A DNA stretch of 58,098 nt from NCBI GenBank assembly GCA_021793215.1, contig JAJYTE010000012.1, positions 1 to 58,098 on the forward strand, read 5' to 3'. The number at the start of each line of letters is the position of its first letter. Position 1 is the stretch's first letter. Under the pieces are notes generated by a model. It was given only the letters and a program-made list of their open reading frames with translations. It was not told the origin of the DNA and ran no database searches. The position numbers and the translations under genes were made by a program. This document shows, in pieces, positions 8,588 through 17,137 of this stretch. The stretch is from Bacillota bacterium. GTDB lineage: Bacteria > Bacillota > Sulfobacillia > JAJZYS01 > JAJYTV01.

Positions 8588-9391
8588 CTAAGCGTCGAAC
8601 AGCAGTCGGTCGAGCCCGCGAACCAAGCCTTGGATCTCCATGACCCTCCGCGCGGCCAGAAGTGTGCCACCCACGTAGGGCTCGGCGCCCGAACCGGCAT
8701 CGTGCCGGATGGTGAGGCGCTCGTCCGGCAGGCCGAAGATGGTCTCGAACGCGATGACGAAGCTTGGGAGCCGCACCGCGTGGACCTGGGTGCCGTTGAT
8801 GTTGCCTCCCCGGGTCCTAGGGGCGACAAGGGTCTCCTCCTGGCGCACCGGGATCTCCGGCCGCTTCACGGCGCCCATCTCCTCGGCGAGCTCCTGCACG
8901 GAGCCGCTCGGCGCATCCACCTTGCTCGCGCTGGCGTAGTCGATGATCTCCCACGACGGGAGATGCCGCGCGGCGAGGAGGGAGAGATGCTTCGCGAGTG
9001 ACGCCGTGATCGAGAAGTTGCCGGATGCGATCACGCCGAGGCCTTTGGCCCGCGCCAGTTCGTCGATCTCCGCGTAGTCGGCCGCCTGGAGGCCGGACGT
9101 CCCGACGATCGCGCGCACGCCCCGCCCGAGGGCCGTCTCAAGATGTCCTCGCACCGCCTGGGGCGATGTGTAGTCGATCAGTACGTCCGTCTCCGCCTCG
9201 AGGGCTTCCGCGACGCTCGCGCTGACCTTCAGCCCAACCGGGTCCCCGCCGAGTGCAACCCCGATGTCCTGTCCAGCTGCGCGGCGCGCGACTGCTCCCG
9301 TGAGCTCAAGGTCAGGGGCCGCGAGCACCCCGCGAACGATTTCGCTGCCGGTCCAGCCGGTGGCGCCGGCTACGCAGATGCGGATCGCCAA
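8588..9391 (-). CDS. DapB-like dihydrodipicolinate reductase family protein
   Basis: A 267-residue NAD(P)-dependent reductase. The N-terminus has the Rossmann motif GATGWTG. 'DVLIDYTSP' and 'VIASGNFSITASL' correspond to DapB nucleotide- and substrate-binding blocks, and KVDAPSGS is the DapB substrate motif. In classical DapB a His-His pair precedes that motif; here the segment reads EIIDYASASKVDAPSGS, so the catalytic His is missing. It may be a paralogue acting on another substrate rather than the lysine-pathway enzyme. It lies 12 nt after an M20 peptidase gene on the same strand, suggesting a shared operon. Confidence 0.8.
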   Translation of the reverse strand: MAIRICVAGATGWTGSEIVRGVLAAPDLELTGAVARRAAGQDIGVALGGDPVGLKVSASVAEALEAETDVLIDYTSPQAVRGHLETALGRGVRAIVGTSGLQAADYAEIDELARAKGLGVIASGNFSITASLAKHLSLLAARHLPSWEIIDYASASKVDAPSGSVQELAEEMGAVKRPEIPVRQEETLVAPRTRGGNINGTQVHAVRLPSFVIAFETIFGLPDERLTIRHDAGSGAEPYVGGTLLAARRVMEIQGLVRGLDRLLFDA

Positions 9392-9403
9392 TGAAGTTCC
9401 CCC

Positions 9404-10789
9404 TCAGCGCGGTGACTGCTCGATGTCCTTGAAGCCGTGGAGGATGCGGGCGATGTGACGCGCCGCGTTCTTGAAGTCCGAGAGGCGCATGTGCTCGTCG
9501 GGCGCGTGGGCTCGGTTGTTCCAGTATCCCACGCCCGCCGTCGTGACCGGGATCCCGAGCGGCCCCGCGAACGCGTACACCGGGCTGCTCCCGCCCACGA
9601 GCGGGTACACCGACGGCTCGCCGCCGTACACCTCGCGCGCCGTGCGCTGCGTCAGCTGCACGAGCGGGTCCTCGACCGACGTGCGCGATGGGCGCATCCA
9701 GCCGAGCAGGCGCACATCGACGTCCTCGAACCCCTGCTGCGCCAGGTGGCGCCGCAGCTTCTCGAGGATGTCCTCCGGATCCTGATCCGGCACCAGGCGG
9801 AAGTCGACCTTGGCGGTCGCTTCGGCAGGCACGATCGTCTTCACGCCGGAACCTTGGTAACCGCTGGAGAGCCCTTGCACGTTGCAGGTGGGCTCGAAGA
9901 CGCTGCGCTCGAGGTCTTTGCCGGAGCGCCCCGCGACGAAGCGCTGCGCGCCGTAGTTCTCCCGCAGCATCTGCTCTTGGTTCGGATTCTTCTCGAAGGC
10001 GCGATCGAGCATCTCGAGGTCCAAGGGGCCGGGAGCCTGCGCGCCATCGTAGAAGCCCGGGATGCGCACGCGCTCGTCCTCTCCCTTGAGGCTCGCAAGC
10101 GCCCAGATGAGCCGCCATGTTGCACTCGGCAGGATGTGCGCACCCCCGGAGTGCGCGTCGCGGCTGAGCGTCCGCACCGAAAGCTCCACCGCGAGCATGC
10201 CGCGCGGTCCAAGGATGAGTTCCGCCTGCCCGTCCGCGCCGATGCCGCCTTCCTCCCAGATGGCGCCGTCGCACGCGAGTTCGTCCTTGTGGTCCTGCAC
10301 GAACCGGGCGATGTGCGGGCTGCCGACCTCTTCCTCACCCTCGACGACGAACAGCACAGAGCACGGCAGTTCCCCGCCGCGGGCCTCTCTCAGCGCGTCG
10401 ATCGCCAGAAGGCGCGCGACGAGTTCTCCCTTGTCGTCCTTCGCCCCGCGGGCGTAGATGCTGCCGTCTCGCACCTTTGGCGCGAACGGCGGGCTGGTCC
10501 AAAGCTCCAGCGGCTCCGGCGGCTGCACGTCGTAGTGGTTGTAGAAAAGCAGCGTGCGCGGCGACCTTCCGGGGAGCCTGCCGACGACGACGGGGTCTCC
10601 CTCCGTCGCGACGAGTTGCGCACTGGCACCGTGTTCCCCCAGCACGGTTTCGACGAGCTTCGCGCACTCGGCGGTACCCTCGCGGCGCGCGGAGACGCTC
10701 GGCTGCGCGCAAAGGCGTGCGACATCCTCGATGTAGCGATCGACGTGACGTTCGATGTACGCGTCAACCGCGGCAAGCACCTCGTCCAT
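9404..10789 (-). CDS. M20-family metallopeptidase (dipeptidase-like)
   Basis: A protein of about 461 residues. Zinc-site motifs of the M20 family are visible: LLFYNHYDVQPPEPLELW (first His and bridging Asp region), ARGAKDDKGELVA, VVEGEEEVGSPH (catalytic Glu pair) and a dimerisation domain carrying DAHSG. The C-terminal zinc ligand is probably in the 'PDEHMRLSDF' stretch. Relatives cleave dipeptides or deacylate amino acids in the cytoplasm. The start at 10789 has AGG about 8 nt upstream; the ATG at 10795 is an alternative. It is followed closely by the DapB-like gene. Confidence 0.88.
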   Translation of the reverse strand: MDEVLAAVDAYIERHVDRYIEDVARLCAQPSVSARREGTAECAKLVETVLGEHGASAQLVATEGDPVVVGRLPGRSPRTLLFYNHYDVQPPEPLELWTSPPFAPKVRDGSIYARGAKDDKGELVARLLAIDALREARGGELPCSVLFVVEGEEEVGSPHIARFVQDHKDELACDGAIWEEGGIGADGQAELILGPRGMLAVELSVRTLSRDAHSGGAHILPSATWRLIWALASLKGEDERVRIPGFYDGAQAPGPLDLEMLDRAFEKNPNQEQMLRENYGAQRFVAGRSGKDLERSVFEPTCNVQGLSSGYQGSGVKTIVPAEATAKVDFRLVPDQDPEDILEKLRRHLAQQGFEDVDVRLLGWMRPSRTSVEDPLVQLTQRTAREVYGGEPSVYPLVGGSSPVYAFAGPLGIPVTTAGVGYWNNRAHAPDEHMRLSDFKNAARHIARILHGFKDIEQSPR

Positions 10790-10960
10790 TGTCATCACCT
10801 TTCTCGGTGCCTTCGGTCCGGCGGGGCCGAACTCCTCTGCGCGCGGGCCTCGAAGGCGTTTGCGCCGCAGACGAGCGGTCATGAAAGGAACCGCGCGCGG
10901 AACCTACCTGCATGGACGGCCCGCGAACCCCGGACACTTCAGGAGAGGAGGTGGCGCGCC

Positions 10961-11731
10961 GTGCGCAGCATGTGGCAAGGGACGCTCGCCTTCGGCCTCG
11001 TCTCGATCCCCGTCAAGCTCTACGGAGCGAGCGAGGACCGCGATCCGCGCATGCACTACCTGCACCGCGGATGCAACCAGCCGATCCGCTACAAGAAGGT
11101 CTGCAGCGCATGCGGCGCGGACGTCCCGGAGGAGGAGCTCGTGCTGGGACATGAGTTCGCCCCCGGGCAGTACGTCGTCGTCGAGAAGCAGGAGCTGCAG
11201 TCGCTGCGCGGCAGCGCGCAGGATCGCCGCATCGAGATCCTGCAGTTCCCCACCGCCGACGACCTCGACGCCGTCTACTTCCTGAAGCCCTACTTCCTGG
11301 AGCCGCAGAAGGGCGGCCACAGGGCGTACCAGCTGCTGCGGGCGGCGCTCGCCGACGCGCAGCGCGTCGCGCTCTGCCGGCTCTCCCTGCGCCAGCGCCC
11401 GCGCCTCGCAACGCTGCGCCCGTACCACGAGGGCGCGCTCCTCCTGGAGACGATGCACGCCCCGGACGAGGTACGCGACGTCGAGGACCTCGAACTCGGA
11501 CCGCCCGTCACGCCAAGCGAGCCGGAGCTGCGCCTCGCGCAGGCGCTGATCGAAACGCTGGCCGCTCCCTTCGTGCCCAAAGACCACGCGGACGAGTACC
11601 GGGACGCCCTGGAGGAGTTCCTGCAGCGCAAGGCCCAGGAGGTGCCCCAGCCCGTCGAGGCGCCCGTCGGGGAGGACATGGACGCGCTGCTGGAGCGGCT
11701 GCGCATGTCGCTCGCGGGGGCGCCGCATTGA
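10961..11731 (+). CDS. ku: Ku protein, non-homologous end joining
   Basis: A 256-residue bacterial Ku. It opens VRSMWQGTLAFGLVSIPVKLY, the typical Ku N-terminus, followed by LHRGCNQPIRYKKVCSACG with a zinc-ribbon-like CxxC. The core 'LELGPPVTPSEPELRLAQALIETL' leads to a C-terminal tail. Ku binds DNA ends as a homodimer and recruits the LigD activities. A GTG start is preceded by AGGAGAGGAGGT with 8 nt spacing. It runs convergently towards the ligase gene, 5 nt away. In spore formers Ku/LigD typically repair breaks during germination. Confidence 0.92.
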   Translation: MRSMWQGTLAFGLVSIPVKLYGASEDRDPRMHYLHRGCNQPIRYKKVCSACGADVPEEELVLGHEFAPGQYVVVEKQELQSLRGSAQDRRIEILQFPTADDLDAVYFLKPYFLEPQKGGHRAYQLLRAALADAQRVALCRLSLRQRPRLATLRPYHEGALLLETMHAPDEVRDVEDLELGPPVTPSEPELRLAQALIETLAAPFVPKDHADEYRDALEEFLQRKAQEVPQPVEAPVGEDMDALLERLRMSLAGAPH

Positions 11732-11736
11732 GCGCC

Positions 11737-12522
11737 TCAGGTCGTCGCGAGACCCTGCCAGCGGGGGTGGCGCAGTTGTCCGTCGGGGGTCCACTCGATG
11801 TAGGCGACCTTGCAGCGGAGTTCCTCGCCGCGTTGCCGGGCGGCGAGGAGCTCCGCGCCCTGGGAGCGGCTGAGGCCGCCGACGGAACCGATCGCGGCCC
11901 CGTCGAGTCCGAGGCTCACGCTGCGCACGTCGCCACGCTCGACCGCAACCCCCGTGACGACGCAGTAGAGCGTGCGCCAGCACTTCACCTTGCGCCAGAG
12001 CGGGCTTTTCCCGAAGACGTAGGGCGCATCCAGCCGCTTGGCCACGACCCCCTCGAGACCGGTCTCCTGCGCGGCGCGGAAGAGTGCCCGGCCGAACTCC
12101 TGGACGGCGGGGACGCGGCGCACGGTTTCGCGAGAAAAGGCCGGGAGCTCCGCCTGACGCAGCGGCAGGGCGAGGGAGCGCAGGTCTCGGCCCGCTCCGT
12201 CCTCGAGCCGGTCGAAGACCATGTAGTGCAGCGGCCCGCGCTGCCGGTGAAGGCGCCGCAGCATGGCGGGGAAGCTCGGCTTGCCGTCCTCCAGCACGAC
12301 GAGCTCTCCGTCGAGCACCCCGCGCACGCCCGCGAGTCCTTCCTCAACCTCCGGGAATCGCCCCGTCCAGTCGGAGCCCTTGCGCCCGTACATCCGCACC
12401 CCAGCCGCGCTGCACACAGAGATGCAGCGCACGCCGTCCCACTTGATCTCGAACTGCCAGGCGGGGTCGTCGAACGGCTCGGGCCAGCGCTCCGGCTCCA
12501 TCGGGCGGATCGGGTGCTCCAT
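11737..12522 (-). CDS. ATP-dependent DNA ligase, LigD-type ligase domain
   Basis: A protein of about 261 residues matching the ligase domain of LigD. PFDDPAWQFEIKWDGVR holds the adenylated lysine (Lys27 from this start); GVLDGELVVLEDGKPSF, LEGVVAKRLDAPY and WRKVKCW are the later nucleotidyltransferase motifs. The end (QRGEELRCKVAYIEWTPDGQLRHPRWQGL) is the OB-fold. It seals breaks held by Ku. The polymerase domain is a separate divergent gene. No strong ribosome binding site is seen; an ATG at 12555 is an alternative start. Confidence 0.85.
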   Translation of the reverse strand: MEHPIRPMEPERWPEPFDDPAWQFEIKWDGVRCISVCSAAGVRMYGRKGSDWTGRFPEVEEGLAGVRGVLDGELVVLEDGKPSFPAMLRRLHRQRGPLHYMVFDRLEDGAGRDLRSLALPLRQAELPAFSRETVRRVPAVQEFGRALFRAAQETGLEGVVAKRLDAPYVFGKSPLWRKVKCWRTLYCVVTGVAVERGDVRSVSLGLDGAAIGSVGGLSRSQGAELLAARQRGEELRCKVAYIEWTPDGQLRHPRWQGLATT

Positions 12523-12577
12523 GGAGCTAGCGTGTCCGGCGCAGGCGGGCGACATCTCTTTCGGGAGGGTTGACAGG

Positions 12578-13453
12578 ATGGAGAAGCCTTTGGTGCGCGT
12601 GCCCCGTCTCGACAAGCTGTTCTTCCCGGAGGACGCGCTCACCAAGGCGGACGTCCTCGACTACTACCTCACCGTCTTCGACACGCTGAGAAGCCACCTG
12701 GTCGGCCGCCCGCTCACCCTGATCCGCTTTCCCGACGGCATCCACGGCAAAAGCTTCTTCCAGAAGAACCCGCCGTCGGGCGCTCCGGATTGGCTCTCCA
12801 CCTGGACGATCCGGCAGACGCGCTACGTGCTTCTGAAAAACCGCGAGACCCTCGCCTACCTCGTAGGACAGGGAGCGCTCGAGCTGCACGCGGCGCCGGT
12901 CAGCATTCCAGACGCCGAGCACCCCGACATCGCCGTCGTCGACCTCGATCCGATGCCGCCGGCGGGTTTCGACGAGGCGCGCAAGGTGGCGAACCTGTCG
13001 CTGGCCGCCCTCAGTTCCCTTGGGCTGCGCGTGATGCTCAAGACGTCCGGCGCGACCGGGCTGCACCTCTTCCTGCCGATCCGGCGGGGACCGACGTGCC
13101 ATGAGCTGATGCTCGCGGTGAAGGGCCTCGGCCAGGAGATCCGGCGGGCGGCGCCAGACCTCGTGACACTCGAGCGATCGATCGAGAAACGCAGCGGAGT
13201 CTACTTCGACTACGGCCAGAACGCCTTCGGCCACACGCTCGCCGCGGCGTACAGCCTGCGCGCGCAGCCCGGTGCGCCGGTCAGCTGCCCGATCACCGCC
13301 CAGGAACTCCCGACCATTCGTCCTCTCGACTTCACGCTGCGCACGGTGCCGCATCGCCTCGCCCTCACCGGCGATATCTGGCGCGATGCGCCGCCGCCGC
13401 AGGACGTGACGCCGCTCCTGCGCCTCGGTGCAGCGTCTTTGGCGAAGCGGTAG
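12578..13453 (+). CDS. LigD-type polymerase/primase domain protein
   Basis: A 291-residue stand-alone PolDom of the archaeo-eukaryotic primase superfamily, the gap-filling polymerase of bacterial end joining. It opens RVPRLDKLFFPEDALTKADV, then LTLIRFPDGIHGKSFFQKN, and has the catalytic acidic pair in VVDLDPMP, with SGATGLHLFLPI carrying the conserved basic/His region. GGGAGGG precedes the ATG. It diverges from the ligase gene across a gap of about 55 nt. With Ku and the ligase it forms a complete end-joining set on three transcripts. No nuclease domain is fused or encoded nearby. Confidence 0.88.
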   Translation: MEKPLVRVPRLDKLFFPEDALTKADVLDYYLTVFDTLRSHLVGRPLTLIRFPDGIHGKSFFQKNPPSGAPDWLSTWTIRQTRYVLLKNRETLAYLVGQGALELHAAPVSIPDAEHPDIAVVDLDPMPPAGFDEARKVANLSLAALSSLGLRVMLKTSGATGLHLFLPIRRGPTCHELMLAVKGLGQEIRRAAPDLVTLERSIEKRSGVYFDYGQNAFGHTLAAAYSLRAQPGAPVSCPITAQELPTIRPLDFTLRTVPHRLALTGDIWRDAPPPQDVTPLLRLGAASLAKR

Positions 13454-13454
13454 C

Positions 13455-13486
13455 AAAAAAAGGTGCGCACTCCGACGGGAGTGCGC
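13455..13486 (-). terminator. Rho-independent terminator of tRNA-Ser(GCU)
   Basis: Read on the minus strand, a 9-bp perfect stem (GCGCACTCC / GGAGTGCGC) with a 4-nt loop, then a short spacer and seven T. It lies just after the tRNA-Ser gene. Confidence 0.85.
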
Positions 13487-13496
13487 GACAAGATTC

Positions 13497-13590
13497 TGGC
13501 GGAGGGAGAGGGATTTGAACCCTCGCGGGACGCGTAACGCCCCCTACAGTCTTAGCAGGACCGCCCCTTCAGCCACTTGGGTATCCCTCC
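13497..13590 (-). tRNA. tRNA-Ser, anticodon GCU
   Basis: On the minus strand the gene starts GGAGGGATACCC, has the anticodon loop CTGCTAA, a long class II variable arm, a T-loop GGTTCAAATCC and encoded CCA. The acceptor stem pairs GGAGGG with CCCTCC, and the discriminator base is G, as usual for tRNA-Ser. It is flanked by its own promoter and terminator. Confidence 0.93.
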
Positions 13591-13606
13591 GTGGCTAAGC
13601 TATCGC

Positions 13607-13636
13607 ATTGTAGCACGCTTTGCGCCGGGCGATCAA
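13607..13636 (-). promoter_or_regulatory. Promoter of tRNA-Ser(GCU)
   Basis: On the minus strand TTGATC, an 18-nt spacer and TACAAT, ending 16 nt before the tRNA 5' end. It overlaps the last bases of the upstream membrane protein gene. Confidence 0.7.
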
Positions 13637-14355
13637 TCAGCCGGAGCCAAACCCTTGCGGCGTCGCAGGTCGGCAGCGGCCAGGTAGAGCGCAACGACCG
13701 GGAAGCTGCCGAGCAGGATGCTCAGGAGCGTCGTCACGATGATCAGGGTCGCCGAGGCATGCGTCACCGCCGTCACGAGCAGCGAGACGAGGAGGTTGAT
13801 GACGAAGACGATCAACCCGGCCATGACGAGCACCCCCGAGATGCGCCAGAAGTAGCCTTGCACGAGGCGGTAGCTCGCGCCGATCGCCGAGAGGCCGCCT
13901 TCTCCCCAAAGGGTCGAGAGGAAGAGCCCCGGCGCCAGGTAGATGAACGCGATGAATCCCGGAATGACGAACACGATGCTGAGCACCGCGACGATCAGCG
14001 CCGCGATGACGCCGAAGCCGAGAAGCGGCCCCAGGCGGCGTAGGGCAGTCATGTACGACGCTCCGACCTCAAGGCCATCCCCATTGGCCGCGCGATGCGT
14101 CAGGGCGCCGACGGCAGCCGCCTGCACGAGGCCAAGAAGGCCCGTCACCAGCGACCAGGGCAAGGTCTGCTCCAACACCGCGAGGCTGACGGCGGCGCCG
14201 GTCGACACCGTGTCGTGCAGGGCGAAAGTCTGGACCAGCGCAACCGGCACCGCCACGATCGCCTGGATCAGCGCGAACTGCCAGAACGCCCGCCGGTACA
14301 CCTGGAAGGCCGCGTCGAACACGTCGCCGAACCCGAGCGGCCGCGATGTGGCCAT
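13633..14355 (-). CDS. Multi-pass membrane protein, unknown function
   Basis: A 240-residue protein with about six hydrophobic segments, the last three of which are unbroken strings such as LIVAVLSIVFVIPGFIAFIYLAPGLFL. The N-terminus RPLGFGDVFDAAFQVYRRAFW resembles the start of YciC/glycerophosphodiester-phosphodiesterase membrane-domain-like proteins ('...ildraf.lyr.nf...'), but I cannot assign it firmly. There is no signal peptide cleavage site. A GGTGATC site lies about 9 nt before the ATG. It stands alone, diverging from the proC T-box leader and ending at the tRNA-Ser promoter. Confidence 0.75.
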   Translation of the reverse strand: MATSRPLGFGDVFDAAFQVYRRAFWQFALIQAIVAVPVALVQTFALHDTVSTGAAVSLAVLEQTLPWSLVTGLLGLVQAAAVGALTHRAANGDGLEVGASYMTALRRLGPLLGFGVIAALIVAVLSIVFVIPGFIAFIYLAPGLFLSTLWGEGGLSAIGASYRLVQGYFWRISGVLVMAGLIVFVINLLVSLLVTAVTHASATLIIVTTLLSILLGSFPVVALYLAAADLRRRKGLAPAD

Positions 14356-14496
14356 CGTCGTCGATCACCGCTTTCGTTGGCGTAGGACGCGCCGTGCGCG
14401 CTGAAGGCACGTCCTGAGCCTACCTGAACTTGGGGTCCAAGACCAGCGTCTATGACCGACCAAATTCGCGCCCCAGGGATACCAGGCGTCTTCGCC

Positions 14497-14526
14497 TTGA
14501 CGAACTCCTGCCCTGCGCCGTATGAT
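14497..14526 (+). promoter_or_regulatory. Promoter of the proC leader
   Basis: TTGACG, an 18-nt spacer and TATGAT. The expected start, near 14533, is just before the T-box stem I. Confidence 0.75.
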
Positions 14527-14532
14527 GCGAGC

Positions 14533-14760
14533 CAATAGATTGGCGATGCAGGGAAGCGGCGCAGTGCCGCCTCGAGAAGCGAGCCGGCGCATGGTGCAAG
14601 GCCGGTCGAGGCGAATACGCCACCCAACCCGAAGCCAGCAGGCGAGGAGCCTGCCGTCGGCCGGACGTGACCCCGGCGCTGAGCGCCGCCCCCCAATAGG
14701 GGCGGTAACGAAGGTGGTACCACGGTCCCCCGTCCTTCCTGGACGGGGGACTGCGTCATT
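14533..14760 (+). promoter_or_regulatory. T-box riboswitch, probably proline-specific, before proC
   Basis: The T-box core AAGGTGGTACCACGG is at 14711-14725. A strong terminator stem (GTCCCCCGTCC / GGACGGGGGAC) follows at 14725-14751. Stem I shows the GAGAAGCGAGCCGG and GGTGCAAGGCCGG stretches typical of its distal part. The candidate specifier is CCA (Pro) at 14624-14626, followed by A and then CCC that can pair with GGG at 14551-14553. The TGGT in the core fits a tRNA with discriminator A, as in tRNA-Pro. Uncharged tRNA should allow read-through into proC. Confidence 0.88.
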
Positions 14761-14778
14761 CTTCCCGGAGGTGAGCAG

Positions 14779-15603
14779 ATGGCAGACGAGGCGGCGCGGA
14801 TCGGTATCGTCGGAGCGGGTGCGATGGCCCTCGCGTTCGTGCGCGGCGTCGTGCAGAGCGACCTGCTCTCCCCATCTGAGATCGCCGTGAACAACCGCGG
14901 GAACGAGCACCACCTCGCGCCGCTGCGGGAGATGGGCGTCCGCGTCGTCGGTGACAAGGAGGCGCTCTGCGCCGCGAGCGGCGTCATCGTGCTCGCCGTG
15001 AAGCCGAAGGACGCGGCCCAGGCCCTCGCGGAACTGCGCCCCCACGTCCTCCCGTCCCACCTCGTCCTGAGCCTGATGGCCGGCATCCCGCTGGACTTCA
15101 TCGAAGCCCGACTCGTCGCGGGAGCCCACGTCGTGCGCGCGATGGCGAACACCTCGAGCGCGATCCGCGAGTCGGCCACCGCGGCCGCCAAGGGCAACCA
15201 TGCCGGGGAGGAGGACTTGCAGCTTGCGCTGCGGCTGCTCGGTGCGCTGGGCCCCGTTCTGGTCGTGGAGGAGCGCTCGCTCGACGCCGTGACCGCGCTC
15301 GCCGGCAGCGGACCTGCCTACGTCTACCTCCTGATGGAGTCGATGATCCAGGCCGGATCGCACGTCGGGCTCGACGACGACGTGTCACGCCAGCTCGCGC
15401 TGCAGACTGTCTACGGGGCGGCGCGCATGCTCATGGAGACGCAGCACCATCCGGAGGAGCTGCGTTCCCGCGTCACGTCGCCCGGCGGCACGACGGAGGC
15501 CGCGCTGCGGGTGCTCGAGGCGTCGGGTTTCCGCGCCTCGCTCGTCGAGGCGATCGCACGCGCCAAGGAACGCTCTTCCGAACTCGGGCGGGCCTTCGAG
15601 TAG
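14779..15603 (+). CDS. proC: Pyrroline-5-carboxylate reductase
   Basis: A 274-residue NAD(P)H-dependent enzyme making proline from pyrroline-5-carboxylate. The Rossmann motif is RIGIVGAGAMALAFVRG; VIVLAVKPKD and HVVRAMANTSSAIRESAT are the standard middle motifs. The C-terminal signature is ALAGSGPAYVYLLMESMIQAG with SPGGTTEAALRVLE. GGAGGTGAGCAG precedes the ATG. The proline T-box upstream puts it under control of tRNA-Pro charging. No other proline gene is nearby. Confidence 0.95.
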   Translation: MADEAARIGIVGAGAMALAFVRGVVQSDLLSPSEIAVNNRGNEHHLAPLREMGVRVVGDKEALCAASGVIVLAVKPKDAAQALAELRPHVLPSHLVLSLMAGIPLDFIEARLVAGAHVVRAMANTSSAIRESATAAAKGNHAGEEDLQLALRLLGALGPVLVVEERSLDAVTALAGSGPAYVYLLMESMIQAGSHVGLDDDVSRQLALQTVYGAARMLMETQHHPEELRSRVTSPGGTTEAALRVLEASGFRASLVEAIARAKERSSELGRAFE

Positions 15604-15743
15604 CCGTCGTAAGCCAGTCTGGCTCCGCGCAGGAACGACTGCTGGCGCGGGGCGGGCGGACGTAGAAGAGTAGCCGGCCACCCGCCGTGCACTGTTGCGC
15701 AGTGGGCGACCGACCATGTTTGAGCCTTCCGCCGACCAAAAGA

Positions 15744-15832
15744 TGGCGGAGGGGGTGGGATTCGAACCCACGAAGGCTCATCGCCTTAACGGTTTTCAAG
15801 ACCGTCGCCTTCAACCGCTCGGCCACCCCTCC
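15744..15832 (-). tRNA. tRNA-Ser, anticodon UGA
   Basis: On the minus strand it starts GGAGGGGTGGCC, has the D-loop GAGCGGTTGAAGG, the anticodon loop CTTGAAA, a long variable arm, the T-loop GGTTCGAATCC and encoded CCA. The acceptor stem is complete and the discriminator base is G. It lies 29 nt after the serS stop. Confidence 0.95.
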
Positions 15833-15845
15833 GATCGCGCCGCCT

Positions 15846-15851
15846 ATTATA
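15846..15851 (-). promoter_or_regulatory. -10 box of tRNA-Ser(UGA)
   Basis: A perfect TATAAT on the minus strand ending 13 nt before the tRNA 5' end. The -35 region (about AAAGCG) is poor and falls in the serS stop region. Confidence 0.5.
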
Positions 15852-15861
15852 GCACGGCGCC

Positions 15862-17118
15862 CTACTGGCGCTTTATGCGATCCGTGCCCATGAACGACTG
15901 CAGTGCCGCCGGGATGCGCACGCTGCCGTCGGCCTCCTGGTACTGCTCGAGGATCGCCGCCATCGTCCGCCCGACCGCAAGGCCAGAGGCGTTCAGGGTG
16001 TGCACGAAGTGCACGCGCCCCTCCTCGTCCCGGTAGCGGATGTTGGCGCGCCGCGCCTGGAAGTCGAGGAAGTTCGTCGCCGACGAGATCTCGCGGAACA
16101 TGCCCGCCGACGGCAGCCAGACCTCGATGTCGTAGGTCTTGTGCGCCGAGAAGCCGTAGTCCCCCGTTGGCAGCGTGACGACGCGGTAGTGGAGCTCGAG
16201 GCGCCTTAGCACCTCCTCCGCCTCGCGCACGATCTCCTCGAGCGCGTCCATCGAGTGCTCGGGTCGCGTGAACTGCACGATCTCCACCTTGTTGAACTGG
16301 TGGAGGCGGATCAGCCCGCGCGTGTCACGTCCCGAAGATCCCGCCTCCGAACGGAAGCAGGCGCTGTAGGCGCAGTAGTGGATCGGCAGGTCCGCCGCGT
16401 CCAGAATCTCCTCGCGGTGCATGTTGGTGATCGGGATCTCCGCCGTCGAGATGAGGAAGTGGCCCGTCTGCGTCTGGAACATGTCCTCGCGGAACTTCGG
16501 CAGCTGCCCCGTCCCGTAGAGCGCCGGCTCCTGGACGAGGAACGGCGGGAAGACCTCCTCGTAGCCTCGGCTCGTGTGCAGGTCGAGCATGAAGTTGATG
16601 AGCGCCCGCTCGAGCTTCGCCCCCTGCCCGCGCTGCAGCGCGAAGCGCGACCCGGACATGCGCGTCGCGCGGTCGAAATCGAGGATGCCGAGGTCCGTAC
16701 CGATCTCCCAGTGCGGCTTCGGCGTGAAGTCGAACGCGGGCGCCTTTAGCACGACGCGCTCCTCGCGCGGCTCCTCGCCGTCCGGCATGTCGTCGGAGGG
16801 GATGTTGGGGATCTGCAGCCAAAGGCCCTGCACTTCCTCCTCCAGCCCGGCGAGCGCCGCCTCCTGCGCCTTCAGTTCCTCACCCAGGGCGCGCATGCGC
16901 CCGATCTCCTGCTGCGCGTCCTGGCCGCCCTTGCGCAGCGCCGCGATCTCCTCTGTGGCGCGGTTTCTTCCGGCGCGCAGTTCCTCCACGCGACGCAGCG
17001 CCGCAAGGCGCTGCCCGTCGACCGCAAGCGCCGCATCCAGGAGGTCCGCGGCGCCGCGGCGGGCGAGCCGCCTGCGGTACTCGTCCGTCTGCTCACGGAG
17101 CTTCCTCGGATCGTGCAT
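15862..17118 (-). CDS. serS: Seryl-tRNA synthetase
   Basis: A 418-residue class II synthetase that charges tRNA-Ser. The N-terminal antiparallel coiled coil (residues about 25-105, rich in R, E, A, L) grips the long variable arm. Class II motif 2 is in '[33 protein letters not shown]'; motif 3 is in [19 protein letters not shown]. The start [10 protein letters not shown] was chosen because GGGAGGCGAGAACG precedes it. It follows mtnA by 19 nt in one operon under a serine T-box, and a tRNA-Ser gene follows. This is a feedback arrangement: low Ser-tRNA raises SerS. Confidence 0.95.
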   Translation of the reverse strand: MHDPRKLREQTDEYRRRLARRGAADLLDAALAVDGQRLAALRRVEELRAGRNRATEEIAALRKGGQDAQQEIGRMRALGEELKAQEAALAGLEEEVQGLWLQIPNIPSDDMPDGEEPREERVVLKAPAFDFTPKPHWEIGTDLGILDFDRATRMSGSRFALQRGQGAKLERALINFMLDLHTSRGYEEVFPPFLVQEPALYGTGQLPKFREDMFQTQTGHFLISTAEIPITNMHREEILDAADLPIHYCAYSACFRSEAGSSGRDTRGLIRLHQFNKVEIVQFTRPEHSMDALEEIVREAEEVLRRLELHYRVVTLPTGDYGFSAHKTYDIEVWLPSAGMFREISSATNFLDFQARRANIRYRDEEGRVHFVHTLNASGLAVGRTMAAILEQYQEADGSVRIPAALQSFMGTDRIKRQ

Positions 17119-17137
17119 CGTTCTCGCCTCCCTTGGC

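Noticed and set aside
9437-10960. Long plus-strand extension in front of ku
   Set aside because: It is antisense to the M20 peptidase; Ku's N-terminus and ribosome site are at 10961.
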